Positions 1 to 9,964 of a DNA stretch of 64,000 nucleotides are shown here, piece by piece. The position numbers were made by a program, and so were the translations under genes. Below the pieces are notes generated by a model. It was not told the origin of the DNA. It saw only the letters and a program-made list of their open reading frames with translations, and did not search any database. How positions within the stretch are numbered: the stretch's first letter is position 1; each line of letters begins with the position of its first letter. The stretch is from Bordetella bronchialis (GTDB taxonomy: Bacteria > Pseudomonadota > Gammaproteobacteria > Burkholderiales > Burkholderiaceae_B), in the NCBI RefSeq assembly GCF_001676705.1, contig NZ_CP016170.1, positions 558,001 through 622,000 of the forward strand, read 5' to 3'.

Positions 1-1
1 G

Positions 2-1066
2 CCCGAGCAGACGCCGGCCGTTTCCACGCCGCAGGGCGATCCTGGCGTGGCGTCCGGCGCGCAGCCCGCCGCGCCGGTGGACAGCAATGGCGAAATCACG
101 CTGCCCGTGCAGGTGCGCGTGGTGGAAGCGCCGCCCAAGCGTTTTTCGGCGTCGCTGGGCGTGGACAGCGATGTCGGCGTCGGCGTAGAGGCGCTGTACC
201 GCCAGCAGGTGGTCCTGGGCCAACCGCTGACCATGGAATCCGGTTTCGGCGTGAACCGGCTGCGGCAGCGGGTGTACACCGATTTCTACCTGCCGCCGGA
301 CGGCAAGGGCAATAAAGACAGCATTGGCGTGCTGGCGGAGCATTCCGATATCCAGGGCCAGGACGTGACGCGTTTCGCGCTGGGGGCCACGCGCCTGCAG
401 GAACGCCATGGCCAGGGCCGCGTCGACTACGAAACCCGCTGGGGCCTGCTGGCCGCGCACGATAGCGTCAAGATCGAAGGCGCCAGCGACTACGACCTGC
501 CCAGCCTGACCGGCACCGTGGAGTGGCTGCGGCGCGATGTGGACGACAAGTACGACCCGCGCGACGGCAACCTGGTCGCGCTGGGCGGCGGTCTGGGCGT
601 CACGCTGGACACCGGCCGGCCCTACAGCCGCGCCCGTGCCCGCGCGCAGCGCTGGTGGCCGGTGGGCCAGCGCGACGTCTTCACGCTGCGAGGCGAGATC
701 GGCAAGGTATGGTCCGACAGCACGCGCGTCCCGCCGGACTTCGGTTTCCGCACAGGCGGCGCGCGCAGCATCCGGGGATACCGCTATCTGAGCATAGGCG
801 CCGACCGCGGCGATGCGGTGGTGGATGCGCCCACCTTGCTGGTCGGCAGCATCGAATACGACCATTATTTCGACGAACGCTGGGGCGTCGGCTTTTTCGT
901 CGACGCCGGCGATGCCGCCCAATCCTTCGGCGACATGCGCATGGCGGTCGGCTACGGCGTCGGCGCGCGCGTGCGCACGCCCGCCGGTCCGCTCTTTTTG
1001 GATGTGGCCTATGGCCAGCGCGACCATTCCCTGCGGCTGGCCTTTTCGCTGGGGATCGCATTTTGA
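2..1066 (+). CDS. tamA: TamA C-terminal part (Omp85-family barrel), 5' truncated
   Basis: TamA is the outer-membrane half of the translocation and assembly module, which works with TamB in envelope and autotransporter biogenesis. The reading frame is open from base 2, so the N-terminal POTRA domains lie outside the window; a GTG at 47 is probably internal. What is visible is a beta-barrel: alternating aromatic and polar strands, the conserved loop-6 motif as SIRGYRY near residue 260 of the visible part, and a C-terminus ending in phenylalanine (GIAF), as is usual for outer-membrane barrels. Its stop overlaps the start of tamB by 4 bases (TTGA), so the two are translationally coupled. The family is well supported, and TamA rather than BamA is favoured by the tamB neighbour. 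Confidence 0.88.
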   Translation, partial: PEQTPAVSTPQGDPGVASGAQPAAPVDSNGEITLPVQVRVVEAPPKRFSASLGVDSDVGVGVEALYRQQVVLGQPLTMESGFGVNRLRQRVYTDFYLPPDGKGNKDSIGVLAEHSDIQGQDVTRFALGATRLQERHGQGRVDYETRWGLLAAHDSVKIEGASDYDLPSLTGTVEWLRRDVDDKYDPRDGNLVALGGGLGVTLDTGRPYSRARARAQRWWPVGQRDVFTLRGEIGKVWSDSTRVPPDFGFRTGGARSIRGYRYLSIGADRGDAVVDAPTLLVGSIEYDHYFDERWGVGFFVDAGDAAQSFGDMRMAVGYGVGARVRTPAGPLFLDVAYGQRDHSLRLAFSLGIAF

Positions 1067-4000
1067 AGATCCTGGCCAGGCTGCTGCGCGATGTCCTGGT
1101 GTGGTGGTTGCCCACCCTGCTGCTATTCCTGTGCGCCGTGGGCGCGGGCGCGGCGTGGCTGGCCGGCACGCAGGCGGGCGCCCAATGGCTGGCGCGCAAT
1201 GCGCTGCCGCAGGCCGGGGCGCGGGCGCAGGACGTCACGGGCTCGGTCTGGCGCGGCCTGCGGTTCGGACACCTGTCGGTGGACACGGACGGCGTGTCGG
1301 TGGACGCGCGCGATCTGGCGCTGACCGTGCAATGGGCCGAACTGCTGCAGCGGCGCCTTCGCGTCCGGGATCTGTCCGCCGCCAGCCTGACGGTAGATAT
1401 CGCCGATACGCCGGCGGACGCCACGCCCGCCGAAGCTTCCGGCGCGCCGCCTTCCATCCCGCTGGACATCGTGGTGGAACATCTGGCGGTGGACGAGTTT
1501 TCGTTGCGGCTGAATGGCGAGCCGCTGCCCGTCGCGGTGGGCGGGCTGCAGGCGGCATTGCGGGCCGGCGCGGGCGGCGCCGAAGTTCGCATCGATGCCC
1601 TGGACCTGAAGCATGACTGGGGCGACGCCCGCCTGAAGGGCCAGGCGGAATTGAAACGGCTGGCCGCGCCGTGGCCTTTGAACGCCCGCTTGCATGTGAC
1701 CGCCCAAGGCCAGGGCGCGGACTCGCCGCTGTGCGTGGGCAGATTCGTGGGAGACCTGGCCAAGGGCAAATCGGCGCCCAGCGCGGCCGGCAGCCCGGCG
1801 CACCCCGTCGATCCTTGCCTGATCGAAGCCGATCTGCAGGCGGATGGTTCGCTGGATGCGATGGCGGCCACCCTGGCCGCGCAAGCGGCCGGCGCGCACT
1901 TGGCGGCGATGGCCGACCTGGCGCCGCAGGCGGCCATGCCGCTGCGCGCGGCCGACGCGTCGCTGCGGCTGGCGGATGGCACCTCGGCCTCGGTGTCGCT
2001 GGCGGTGGCGCGCGACGACGCGGCGGGCGGCATCCGCGTGCGCGGCAAAATCGCCGCGGACCGGCTGGACCTGGCCCGCCTGAGCGGCAACGCCATTCCG
2101 CCGTCGGTGCTGAGCACCGGTGGGGGCTTCGATGCCCTGCTGACCGACGCGTACGTGCTGCGCGATGCCGGCCTGGACTTGTCCATCGGTGCGGGCAGCC
2201 GGTGGAACAGCCAGCCGCTGGACGGCACGGCGCGCGGGCGTGTCATGACGGCCGCCAATGAGCAGCCTGCCGCCGATTGGACGGCCGCGCTGGCGGATGT
2301 GCGCGTGCAGGGCCTGGCCGTGGACTTGCGCCTGGGCCGCAACCGGTTGCGCGCGCAGGGCAGTATCGATCCCGCCGGCGGAGCCATTACCGTGGACGCC
2401 GCCGCGCCGCAATTGGCCTCGTTCTGGCCCGGCCTGGAAGGTGCCGCGACGCTGCAAGCCAAGCTGACCGGCACCCCCGCCCGCCACCGCGTGGAGTTGC
2501 GCGGCGGCTATACGCCCGCCCGCTCGCGCCCCGGCATGCTGGGCAGCGCGCCCATGCAGGCCTCGCTCGATGTCAGCGGCGGCTATGGCCCGGGCCAGGG
2601 TACGGATGCCGCATCGCAGCTGCCGGGGTGGCGCGGTACGGTGTCGCGCGTGAGCTTCTCGCACGCCGGCTTCGACGTGGCCTTGCCGCGGCCGGTGACG
2701 GTGGCCTGGTTGCCGCATGCCCGGGCGCCCACGTGGCAATGGCAGGTGGGTCCGGCGCGCATCGAGCTGGGCATGCCGGGCGGCGATCGGGCGGTGGTCG
2801 ATCACCAGGGTTCCCGTGGCGGCGATGGCCGCTGGGAGACGGCCGGCCGCATGGACGATCTGGTCGTGACCCCCGCCCTGATCCGCCGTATCCGCCGCAC
2901 GGTGGATCCGGACGCTGTCGCGCGGGAAGCGCAGACGCGGCAGTCGCGCGTCAATGCCCGGGTGGCGGCCAGCCAGCGGCGCTTCGGCGTGGACGTTTCC
3001 TGGGACCTGCGCTATGCGGGCGCCCTGACCGGCAAGGCGCGCCTGGCGCGCCGTTCCGGCGACCTGCTGGTGCCCGGCGACCCGCCCATGCCCCTGGGCT
3101 TGCGCGACCTGGTCCTGGACCTGAACGCCACCGCCACGGGTGGCCGCAATAGCCGGCTGGATGCCGCTTTGCGCGTCGACACCGCCGCCATGGGATCGTT
3201 GCGGGCCACGGCCACGGCCATGCTGGCCGCCACGGCGGCGGGCGGTATCGGCCTGGCGCCGCGCCAGCCGGTGCGCGCATCGCTGAATGCCGACATCGAC
3301 GACCTGAAATGGGTGGAGCTGTTCACCGGCGACAGCACCGAGATCGGCGGCACGCTGAAGGCCAGCGTCCAGGCGCAGGGCGTGCCCGGCGGCGACTGGA
3401 CGGCCAACGGCACGATGCAGGGCCAGAAGCTGCGTTACGTACGGGTCGACGACGGCGTACGGCTGGTGGACGGCACCCTGTCGGCGCGCCTGCGCGAGGA
3501 CCGTCTTATCGTCGAGTCGCTGCGCTTTCCCGCCATCCTGCGCGTGGTGCCGACCGAGGCCCGCACCCGCGAATGGGTCACCCGCGATCCGGACGCCAAG
3601 AACGGCTATATCGATGCCAGCGGCGCCTGGCGGCTGGCGGATGCCGCGGGGCAGGTCCGCATCGTCCTGCGCCGGTTTCCTCTGATCCAGCGCGCGGACC
3701 GCTTCGCCATGGTGTCGGGCCATGTCGATATCGATGCGGCCTTGCCGCGTATCTCCATCCATGGCGACGTCAAGGCAGACGCCGGCTGGGCCAGCCTCGA
3801 CGTGCTGTCCGAAGTGCCCACCTTGGACGGCGACGTGGTGGTCCACCGTCCCGGCGACGAGGACGCCGCGCCTTCCACGCCGCTGCAGACCGATATGGAC
3901 CTTAACGTGGACCTGGGGCCGCGGTTCTACCTGACCGGCATGGGGCTGGACGCCGCGCTGGGCGGATCAATCCGCATCCGCTACGTCGATAACCGGCTGA

Positions 4001-4641
4001 CGGGCACCGGGGCGGTGCGCACCCGCGCCGGCCGCATAGACGCCTACGGCCAGCGGCTGATGCTGCGCCGGGGCAGCGTCACCTTCCAGGGGCCGCTGGA
4101 CAACCCGCTGCTGGATATCGAGGCGCTGCGTACCGGCGAACAGGTGGAGGCCGGCGTGCGTGTCAGCGGCACGGCCCAGCGTCCGCGCATCGACCTGATT
4201 TCCTACCCGGATGTGAGCGACGAGGAAAAACTGTCCTGGCTGGTCCTGGGCCGCGCCCCGGATGCCAGCGGCAACGATACGGCGCTGCTCGTGTCCCTGG
4301 GCACATCGTTGCTGGGCGACGGCGAGCCTTTCTACAAGAAGTTCGGATTGGACGACGTCACGGTGCGCAATGGCACGCTGGGCAGTTCCAACAGCCTGCT
4401 GCCCGACCAGACCGTGGCCGGCAACGTCAACCAGGACGCCAGCCAGACCCTGGCGACGCAGTTCGTGGTGGCCAGCAAGAACCTGGCGCAGGGCATCACG
4501 CTCAGCGTGGAGCAGGCCCTGGCCGGCTCCGAAACCGTCGGCAGGCTCAGCTATCGGCTGTCGCGCCGCTGGTCCGTGGACCTGAAGGGCGGCTCGGTCA
4601 ATGGCCTGGAACTGGTGTATCGGACATTTCTGGGGGACTGA
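1063..4641 (+). CDS. tamB: TamB, inner-membrane-anchored translocation/assembly protein
   Basis: This 1192-residue protein is anchored in the inner membrane by one N-terminal segment (about residues 10-35, rich in Leu, Val and Ala) and spans the periplasm as a long beta-structured groove, partnering TamA. The C-terminal 300 residues match the DUF490/TamB domain, including the [19 protein letters not shown] strand and the closing region [17 protein letters not shown]. The start chosen is the TTG that overlaps the tamA stop, because the hydrophobic anchor begins immediately after it; the longer frame upstream from 523 is only open by chance over tamA. The length is typical of the family. Confidence 0.9.
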   Translation: MKILARLLRDVLVWWLPTLLLFLCAVGAGAAWLAGTQAGAQWLARNALPQAGARAQDVTGSVWRGLRFGHLSVDTDGVSVDARDLALTVQWAELLQRRLRVRDLSAASLTVDIADTPADATPAEASGAPPSIPLDIVVEHLAVDEFSLRLNGEPLPVAVGGLQAALRAGAGGAEVRIDALDLKHDWGDARLKGQAELKRLAAPWPLNARLHVTAQGQGADSPLCVGRFVGDLAKGKSAPSAAGSPAHPVDPCLIEADLQADGSLDAMAATLAAQAAGAHLAAMADLAPQAAMPLRAADASLRLADGTSASVSLAVARDDAAGGIRVRGKIAADRLDLARLSGNAIPPSVLSTGGGFDALLTDAYVLRDAGLDLSIGAGSRWNSQPLDGTARGRVMTAANEQPAADWTAALADVRVQGLAVDLRLGRNRLRAQGSIDPAGGAITVDAAAPQLASFWPGLEGAATLQAKLTGTPARHRVELRGGYTPARSRPGMLGSAPMQASLDVSGGYGPGQGTDAASQLPGWRGTVSRVSFSHAGFDVALPRPVTVAWLPHARAPTWQWQVGPARIELGMPGGDRAVVDHQGSRGGDGRWETAGRMDDLVVTPALIRRIRRTVDPDAVAREAQTRQSRVNARVAASQRRFGVDVSWDLRYAGALTGKARLARRSGDLLVPGDPPMPLGLRDLVLDLNATATGGRNSRLDAALRVDTAAMGSLRATATAMLAATAAGGIGLAPRQPVRASLNADIDDLKWVELFTGDSTEIGGTLKASVQAQGVPGGDWTANGTMQGQKLRYVRVDDGVRLVDGTLSARLREDRLIVESLRFPAILRVVPTEARTREWVTRDPDAKNGYIDASGAWRLADAAGQVRIVLRRFPLIQRADRFAMVSGHVDIDAALPRISIHGDVKADAGWASLDVLSEVPTLDGDVVVHRPGDEDAAPSTPLQTDMDLNVDLGPRFYLTGMGLDAALGGSIRIRYVDNRLTGTGAVRTRAGRIDAYGQRLMLRRGSVTFQGPLDNPLLDIEALRTGEQVEAGVRVSGTAQRPRIDLISYPDVSDEEKLSWLVLGRAPDASGNDTALLVSLGTSLLGDGEPFYKKFGLDDVTVRNGTLGSSNSLLPDQTVAGNVNQDASQTLATQFVVASKNLAQGITLSVEQALAGSETVGRLSYRLSRRWSVDLKGGSVNGLELVYRTFLGD

Positions 4642-4706
4642 GCCGGCGGGCGCGAAGACGCGCGGACGCTAAAATACCGCCCACTTCAACCCGAGGCTTT
4701 CTTTCC

Positions 4707-5270
4707 ATGAGCATCAAAAGCGACCTGTGGATCCGGCGCGCCGCGGCCAACGGCATGATCGACCCCTTCGAGCCCGGCCAGGTGCGCGAATCCAACGGCG
4801 GCCGTATCGTCAGCTACGGCACGAGCAGCTACGGCTACGACGTGCGCTGCGCCAATGAATTCAAGATCTTCACCAACATCAATTCGACCATCGTCGATCC
4901 CAAGAACTTCGACGAAAAATCCTTCGTCGATTTCACGGGCGATGTGTGCATCATTCCGCCGAATTCCTTCGCCCTGGCGCGCACGGTGGAATATTTCCGC
5001 ATCCCGCGCAACGTGCTGACCATCTGCCTGGGTAAAAGCACCTACGCGCGCTGCGGCATCATCGTCAACGTCACGCCGCTGGAACCGGAGTGGGAAGGCC
5101 ACGTCACGCTGGAATTCTCCAACACCACCCCTTTGCCCGCGAAGATCTACGCCGGCGAGGGCTGCGCCCAGATGCTCTTCCTGGAAAGCGACGAGGTCTG
5201 CGAAACCTCTTATCGCGACCGCGGCGGCAAGTACCAGGGCCAGCAGGGTGTGACGCTGCCCAAGACCTGA
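4707..5270 (+). CDS. dcd: dCTP deaminase
   Basis: It converts dCTP to dUTP, feeding the dUMP that ThyA turns into dTMP (thyA lies in this window at 30679). The 187 residues fit the homotrimeric bacterial enzyme. The signature region shows Ser111 and Arg115 in GKSTYARCG and the catalytic glutamate Glu136 in [13 protein letters not shown]. The C-terminal [14 protein letters not shown] tail, which closes over the triphosphate, is intact. A plausible -10 element (TAAAAT) lies about 40 bases upstream of the ATG. It is a single-gene unit between tamB and a converging TRAP protein gene. Confidence 0.97.
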   Translation: MSIKSDLWIRRAAANGMIDPFEPGQVRESNGGRIVSYGTSSYGYDVRCANEFKIFTNINSTIVDPKNFDEKSFVDFTGDVCIIPPNSFALARTVEYFRIPRNVLTICLGKSTYARCGIIVNVTPLEPEWEGHVTLEFSNTTPLPAKIYAGEGCAQMLFLESDEVCETSYRDRGGKYQGQQGVTLPKT

Positions 5271-5363
5271 GCGGCGCCCGTTCGGCTCCCGGTTGGCGGC
5301 CGGGCGGCGTCCAGCGCGCGTTCGCGGTACCGGCTCCGGCACCGGCCCCGCGGCGCGCGCGCC

Positions 5364-6398
5364 TTATCGGCCGGTTTTCGCTTTGTACTGGTCCAGGATG
5401 GCCTTGCCGTCCGCGCCCGTCCGGGTCTCCCAGTCGCTGAGCGCATTGGCCGCGGCGTCATGCAGCGCCTGCTGCACGGCCGGGGGTACCGCGCTCTCTA
5501 TGGTCACGCCGTTCTTGCGCATGTTCGCGCGGTTCTCCTCCAGGCGGCCCTCCATGCGCTTCCACTGCTCGGCCTCTGTCGCGGCGGCGGCCTCGTCGAT
5601 GGCCTTGCGGCCGGCGGCGTCAAGGGCGTGGTAGGCGGCCAGGTTCATCGTCGCGATGGACAGCGGCATGGCGTAGTTGACCTCGATGAAGCAGGGCAGG
5701 TACTGCCACAGCTTGCGGCCCGCGCCACCGTCTCCCGAAGACAGCACGGCGTTCACCTCGCCCGAGGCCAGGCGCGGCATCGCGTCGGCGAACGAAATAT
5801 TGAATGCCTTGGCCCCGGCTCGCGTCATCGTGGCCTGCGATACCTCGTCATAGGTGCGGATGGACAGGGCCTGGAGGTCGCCCACCGTCTTGATCGGCGT
5901 CTTGGACCAGATGCCGGAAGGCGGCCAAGGAGTGGTGTACAGCAGTTTCTGGCCATGCGAGGCCAGGAAACGCTCATAGACGGGCCGCGCGGCATCGCGC
6001 AGCGCCCGTGCCTTGTCCAGCGAGTCGGCCAGGAAGGGCAGGGACGAGACGCCGAAGATGGGATATTTGTTGGCCAGGCCGCCGGCGAAGGCATCGGCGG
6101 CATCCACCTTGCGGGCCTGCACGGCGTCGACCATATCGGCGGACTTGTAGCCCTTGGCGGCGTCGAAGCTGGCTTCGATCACGATGTTGCCGTGCGATTT
6201 TTCCTTGACCTGTTCGGCGAATGTCGTCACCCCCAGGCCGGGCATGGACGTGGCGGGATACTCCGTCGTCATCTGCAGCGTGGTGGCCGCGCGCGCCGGC
6301 GGCGCGGAAAGCAGCAGGGCGGCACATAGCGCCTGCGCCAGGAACGAAGCGGAAAGGCGCGCGGGGCGCGGAAGGGGATGCCGTGGTATGCCGGACAT
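5364..6398 (-). CDS. TRAP transporter solute-binding protein (DctP family), orphan
   Basis: This 344-residue periplasmic protein has a clear signal peptide (hydrophobic run around residues 18-37, ending APPARA). DctP-type features follow: an N-terminal lobe with TTLQMTTEYPATSMPG, the central SIRTYDEVSQATMTRAGA segment and the hinge GEVNAVLSSGDGG, in the region that usually carries the ligand-binding arginine. The start ATG has AGGATCC just upstream. No DctQ or DctM gene adjoins it; the only permease genes in the window (41885-43722) have their own DctP. It may work with a permease elsewhere or act as a sensor subunit. The ligand cannot be told from the sequence. Confidence 0.85.
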   Translation of the reverse strand: MSGIPRHPLPRPARLSASFLAQALCAALLLSAPPARAATTLQMTTEYPATSMPGLGVTTFAEQVKEKSHGNIVIEASFDAAKGYKSADMVDAVQARKVDAADAFAGGLANKYPIFGVSSLPFLADSLDKARALRDAARPVYERFLASHGQKLLYTTPWPPSGIWSKTPIKTVGDLQALSIRTYDEVSQATMTRAGAKAFNISFADAMPRLASGEVNAVLSSGDGGAGRKLWQYLPCFIEVNYAMPLSIATMNLAAYHALDAAGRKAIDEAAAATEAEQWKRMEGRLEENRANMRKNGVTIESAVPPAVQQALHDAAANALSDWETRTGADGKAILDQYKAKTGR

Positions 6399-6503
6399 AA
6401 AGGATCCTGGAGGTCGGGTGAAGTAGCCGGTCCGCGCGGCGCGCGGACCGCTCGCGCTGCGTAGGTTGCCACGGCGGCCGTCGAAACGGCCTTGGGCCTT
6501 ACC

Positions 6504-7493
6504 CTAGGATCCGGCCGGCGCGTGGCCCCGTGGCGCCCGTTCGTAATAGATGTCCCAGGTTTCCTCGGCGACCGGTACGAAGCCATGGCGCCGGTAGAAG
6601 CGGTTGGAGGGACTGTCGCGCAGCGCCCCGACCCGCACCGCCATGCCGGCCGCATCGGCCTGCTCGAAGATCCGTTGCAGCACGGCGGCGCCCGTGCCCC
6701 TGCCCTGGAAACCCGGCGCGATGTACAGATGGTCCAGCTTGAGCGCGCCGCCATCGCGGCGCAGCGTGTAGAACCCGACACGCGCGCCGTCCAGCAGGAT
6801 GGCGAACGTATCCTGGGGCGCATAGTTTTCCCGCAGGCGGCGGCGGGCCCGTTCCGGATCGAAGCGCCCGACGCGCTCCAGGCTGTCCCGCATCGCGGCG
6901 ATCCGCAGGTCGGCCAGTTCGTCGAAGTCCGCTTCGCCGACGGGGGCGTAAGAGATGCCGGGCGGCGTGAGCGCCCGCGCCATCAGGTATTCGTCGTGAT
7001 AGGTCCCATCGACGCACAAGGCTTCCACCTCGCGGCCGTAGATTTCGAAACCCAGGCGCCGGTACAGCGCCATCGCCGCCTTGTTGTCGGCCGTGACGGA
7101 CAGGTTGATCCTGCGTACGCCCGGCATCTCGCGCGCCAGTTCGATGGCCGCGCCGAGCAGGCGTGGCGACAGGCCCGTGCCGCGATACGGCGGCGCGATA
7201 TAGACCGACACCAGCGTCGCCTTGTGCTTTGCCTTGCCGCCCATCCCGCGCCGCAGGCAGGCCATTCCCACCAGCGCCGTGCCATCGAAGGCCCCGACGC
7301 ATCCGCCCTGGCGCCGGTCCGGCGGGGCGATACGGCCGGCCACGGTCGCCTCGGCGTATTGGCGTTCATCGTCCAGATCCGCCGCGAAGGCAGAGGGACA
7401 TTCCTCCAGGGCCCTCAGGCGCAGAGCGTGGAAGGCGGTCGCGTCCGCAGCCGAGAGGCGGCGGACCAGGATGTCGGAAGGATGTGGAGGCAT
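6504..7493 (-). CDS. Tandem GNAT-domain acetyltransferase
   Basis: At 329 residues, this is two GNAT folds in one chain. The first covers about residues 5-165, with an acetyl-CoA loop YRGTGLSPRLLGAAIE; the second covers about 175-320, with the loop FQGRGTGAAVLQRIFE. The second also has the typical beta5/alpha4 end NRFYRRHGFVPVAEETWDIYYER. GNAT enzymes transfer acetyl from acetyl-CoA to amines, but the substrate here is unknown; tandem GNATs often have one catalytic and one structural domain. It diverges from the decarboxylase gene to its right, with 188 bases between the two starts. No operon partner is evident. Confidence 0.88.
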   Translation of the reverse strand: MPPHPSDILVRRLSAADATAFHALRLRALEECPSAFAADLDDERQYAEATVAGRIAPPDRRQGGCVGAFDGTALVGMACLRRGMGGKAKHKATLVSVYIAPPYRGTGLSPRLLGAAIELAREMPGVRRINLSVTADNKAAMALYRRLGFEIYGREVEALCVDGTYHDEYLMARALTPPGISYAPVGEADFDELADLRIAAMRDSLERVGRFDPERARRRLRENYAPQDTFAILLDGARVGFYTLRRDGGALKLDHLYIAPGFQGRGTGAAVLQRIFEQADAAGMAVRVGALRDSPSNRFYRRHGFVPVAEETWDIYYERAPRGHAPAGS

Positions 7494-7681
7494 GGACAGG
7501 AGCCGGGCTGGAACGAAACCCCGGTCAGCGAAACCAGGGACGGGATGCTCAACTGTAGCGCACGGGTACGAGGGATGCGAGCGCGGGCGGGCCGCCGCCC
7601 GTGCGGCGGCGCAACGCCCCTGTCGCTCGTCCGCAGTACACTCGCGTCGGCTTTTGGCCTTACCCCGCAGGAGTCCCCCGC

Positions 7682-9952
7682 ATGAAATTCCGGTTTCCCA
7701 TTGTCATCATCGACGAAGACTACCGTTCCGAGAACGCCTCGGGACTGGGTATACGCGCGCTTGCGGCGGCGATCGAGGCCGAAGGCGTCGAGGTGCTGGG
7801 CGTCACCAGCTATGGCGACCTGAGCTCCTTCGCCCAGCAGCAAAGCCGGGCCAGCGCCTTTATCCTGTCGATCGACGACGAGGAATTCGACGTCGATTCG
7901 CCGGAAGACGTGGCCAGCGCCATCAAGAACCTGCGGACTTTCATCGGCGAGCTGCGCTTTCGCAATGCCGATATCCCCATCTACCTGTACGGCGAAACGC
8001 GCACCTCGCAGCACATTCCCAACGACATCCTGCGCGAGCTGCACGGCTTCATCCACATGTTCGAGGACACGCCGGAATTCGTGGCGCGCCACATCATCCG
8101 CGAGGCCCGGGCCTATGTGGACAGCCTGCCGCCGCCGTTCTTCCGCGAACTGGTCAAGTACGCACAGGACGGCTCCTATTCCTGGCACTGCCCGGGGCAT
8201 TCGGGTGGCGTGGCTTTCCTGAAGAGCCCCGTGGGGCAGATGTTCCATCAGTTCTTCGGCGAGAACATGTTGCGCGCGGACGTCTGCAATGCGGTGGACG
8301 AACTGGGCCAGCTGCTGGACCACACGGGCCCGGTCGCGGAATCCGAACTGAACGCGGCGCGCATCTTCCACGCCGACCACTGCTATTTCGTGACCAACGG
8401 TACGTCCACGTCCAACAAGGTCGTGTGGCATGCCAACGTCGCGGCCGGCGACGTCGTCGTGGTGGACCGCAATTGCCACAAGTCCATCCTGCACGCCATC
8501 ACCATGACGGGCGCGATCCCGGTGTTCCTGCGCCCCACGCGCAATCACCTGGGCATCATCGGGCCGATTCCCATCGAGGAATTCGAGCCCGAGAACATCA
8601 TGAGGAAGATCGAGGCCAATCCCTTCGCCCGCGAGGCCAAGGACAAGAAGCCGCGCATCCTGACGCTGACGCAAAGCACCTATGACGGCGTGATCTACAA
8701 CGTCGAAATGATCAAGGAAAAACTGGGCGACTACGTCGATACCCTGCATTTCGACGAAGCCTGGCTGCCGCACGCGGCCTTCCACGAGTTCTACCAGGAC
8801 ATGCATGCCATCGGGCAGGGACGTCCGCGCAGCGAATCGGCGATGGTCTTCGCCACGCACTCCACGCACAAGCTGCTGGCCGGCATCTCGCAGGCATCGC
8901 AGATCATCGTGCAGGAGTCCAAGACCCGCAAGCTGGACCGCAATGTCTTCAACGAAGCGTACCTGATGCACACTTCGACCTCGCCGCAGTACGCGATCAT
9001 CGCGTCCTGCGACGTGGCGGCGGCCATGATGGAGCCCCCGGGCGGTACGGCGCTCGTCGAGGAAAGCATCCGCGAAGCCATGGACTTCCGCCGCGCCATG
9101 CGCAAGGTGGAATCGGAGTTCGGCCGCAACGACTGGTGGTTCAAGGTCTGGGGCCCGAACCGCCTGGTGGCCGACGGCATCGGCAACCGCGACGAATGGC
9201 TGCTGGAGTCCGGCGACCACTGGCACGGCTTCGGCGACATCGCCGACGGCTTCAACATGCTGGATCCCATCAAGGCCACTATCATCACCCCGGGCCTGGA
9301 TATCTCCGGCAGCTTCGGCGAAACCGGCATTCCGGCCGCGCTGGTGTCCAAGTACCTGACCGAGCACGGCGTGGTGGTGGAGAAGACGGGCCTGTATTCC
9401 TTCTTCATCCTGTTCACCATCGGCATCACCAAGGGCCGCTGGAACACCCTGCTGACCGCCTTGCAGCAGTTCAAGGATGACTACGACCGCAACCAGCCGA
9501 TGTGGCGCATCCTGCCGGAATTCTGCCGCGACCACCGGCAGTACGAGCGCATCGGCCTGCGCGACCTGTGCCAGCAGATCCACGAAGCCTATCGCGAGAG
9601 CGACGTCGCGCGCCTGACCACCGAGATGTACCTGAGCGACATGGTGCCGGCGCTGAAGCCTTCCGACGCCTTCGCGCGCATGGCGCACCGCCAGGTGGAA
9701 CGCGTGGCCATCGAGGACCTGGAAGGCCGCGTCACCGGCGTGCTGCTGACGCCGTATCCGCCCGGCATCCCGCTGCTGATCCCGGGCGAGCGTTTCAACC
9801 GGACCATCGTGCAGTACCTGCAGTTCGCCCGCGCCTTCAACGAACGCTTCCCGGGCTTCGAAACCGACATCCATGGCCTGGCCGAGGACGTCGACGGTAA
9901 CGGCCAGGTGCGCTACTACGTCGACTGCCTGAAAGAAGACCAGGACCGCTAG
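7682..9952 (+). CDS. PLP-dependent Orn/Lys/Arg decarboxylase (AdiA-like)
   Basis: This is a 756-residue class I basic amino-acid decarboxylase (arginine, lysine or ornithine to the amine plus CO2). Its length equals that of E. coli AdiA. It has an N-terminal response-regulator-like wing domain (residues 1-140), a PLP domain with VVVVDRNCHKSI (259-269), Asp358 in LHFDEAW and the Schiff-base lysine Lys397 in FATHSTHKLLAG, and a C-terminal domain with IPYPPGIPL-like TPYPPGIPLLIPGE. The ATG at 7682 is chosen because the wing domain starts there (MKFRFPIVIIDEDY); the frame upstream is compositionally random. Specificity among Arg, Lys and Orn is unresolved. The next gene starts 12 bases downstream. 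Confidence 0.9.
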   Translation: MKFRFPIVIIDEDYRSENASGLGIRALAAAIEAEGVEVLGVTSYGDLSSFAQQQSRASAFILSIDDEEFDVDSPEDVASAIKNLRTFIGELRFRNADIPIYLYGETRTSQHIPNDILRELHGFIHMFEDTPEFVARHIIREARAYVDSLPPPFFRELVKYAQDGSYSWHCPGHSGGVAFLKSPVGQMFHQFFGENMLRADVCNAVDELGQLLDHTGPVAESELNAARIFHADHCYFVTNGTSTSNKVVWHANVAAGDVVVVDRNCHKSILHAITMTGAIPVFLRPTRNHLGIIGPIPIEEFEPENIMRKIEANPFAREAKDKKPRILTLTQSTYDGVIYNVEMIKEKLGDYVDTLHFDEAWLPHAAFHEFYQDMHAIGQGRPRSESAMVFATHSTHKLLAGISQASQIIVQESKTRKLDRNVFNEAYLMHTSTSPQYAIIASCDVAAAMMEPPGGTALVEESIREAMDFRRAMRKVESEFGRNDWWFKVWGPNRLVADGIGNRDEWLLESGDHWHGFGDIADGFNMLDPIKATIITPGLDISGSFGETGIPAALVSKYLTEHGVVVEKTGLYSFFILFTIGITKGRWNTLLTALQQFKDDYDRNQPMWRILPEFCRDHRQYERIGLRDLCQQIHEAYRESDVARLTTEMYLSDMVPALKPSDAFARMAHRQVERVAIEDLEGRVTGVLLTPYPPGIPLLIPGERFNRTIVQYLQFARAFNERFPGFETDIHGLAEDVDGNGQVRYYVDCLKEDQDR

Positions 9953-9964
9953 GCCACCGCGCGG

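Noticed and set aside
681..3846. Long minus-strand frames of about 600-900 codons opposite tamA and tamB
   Set aside because: They are antisense to well-supported genes and arise from high GC at third positions; their translations are Arg/Gly/His-rich and match no family.
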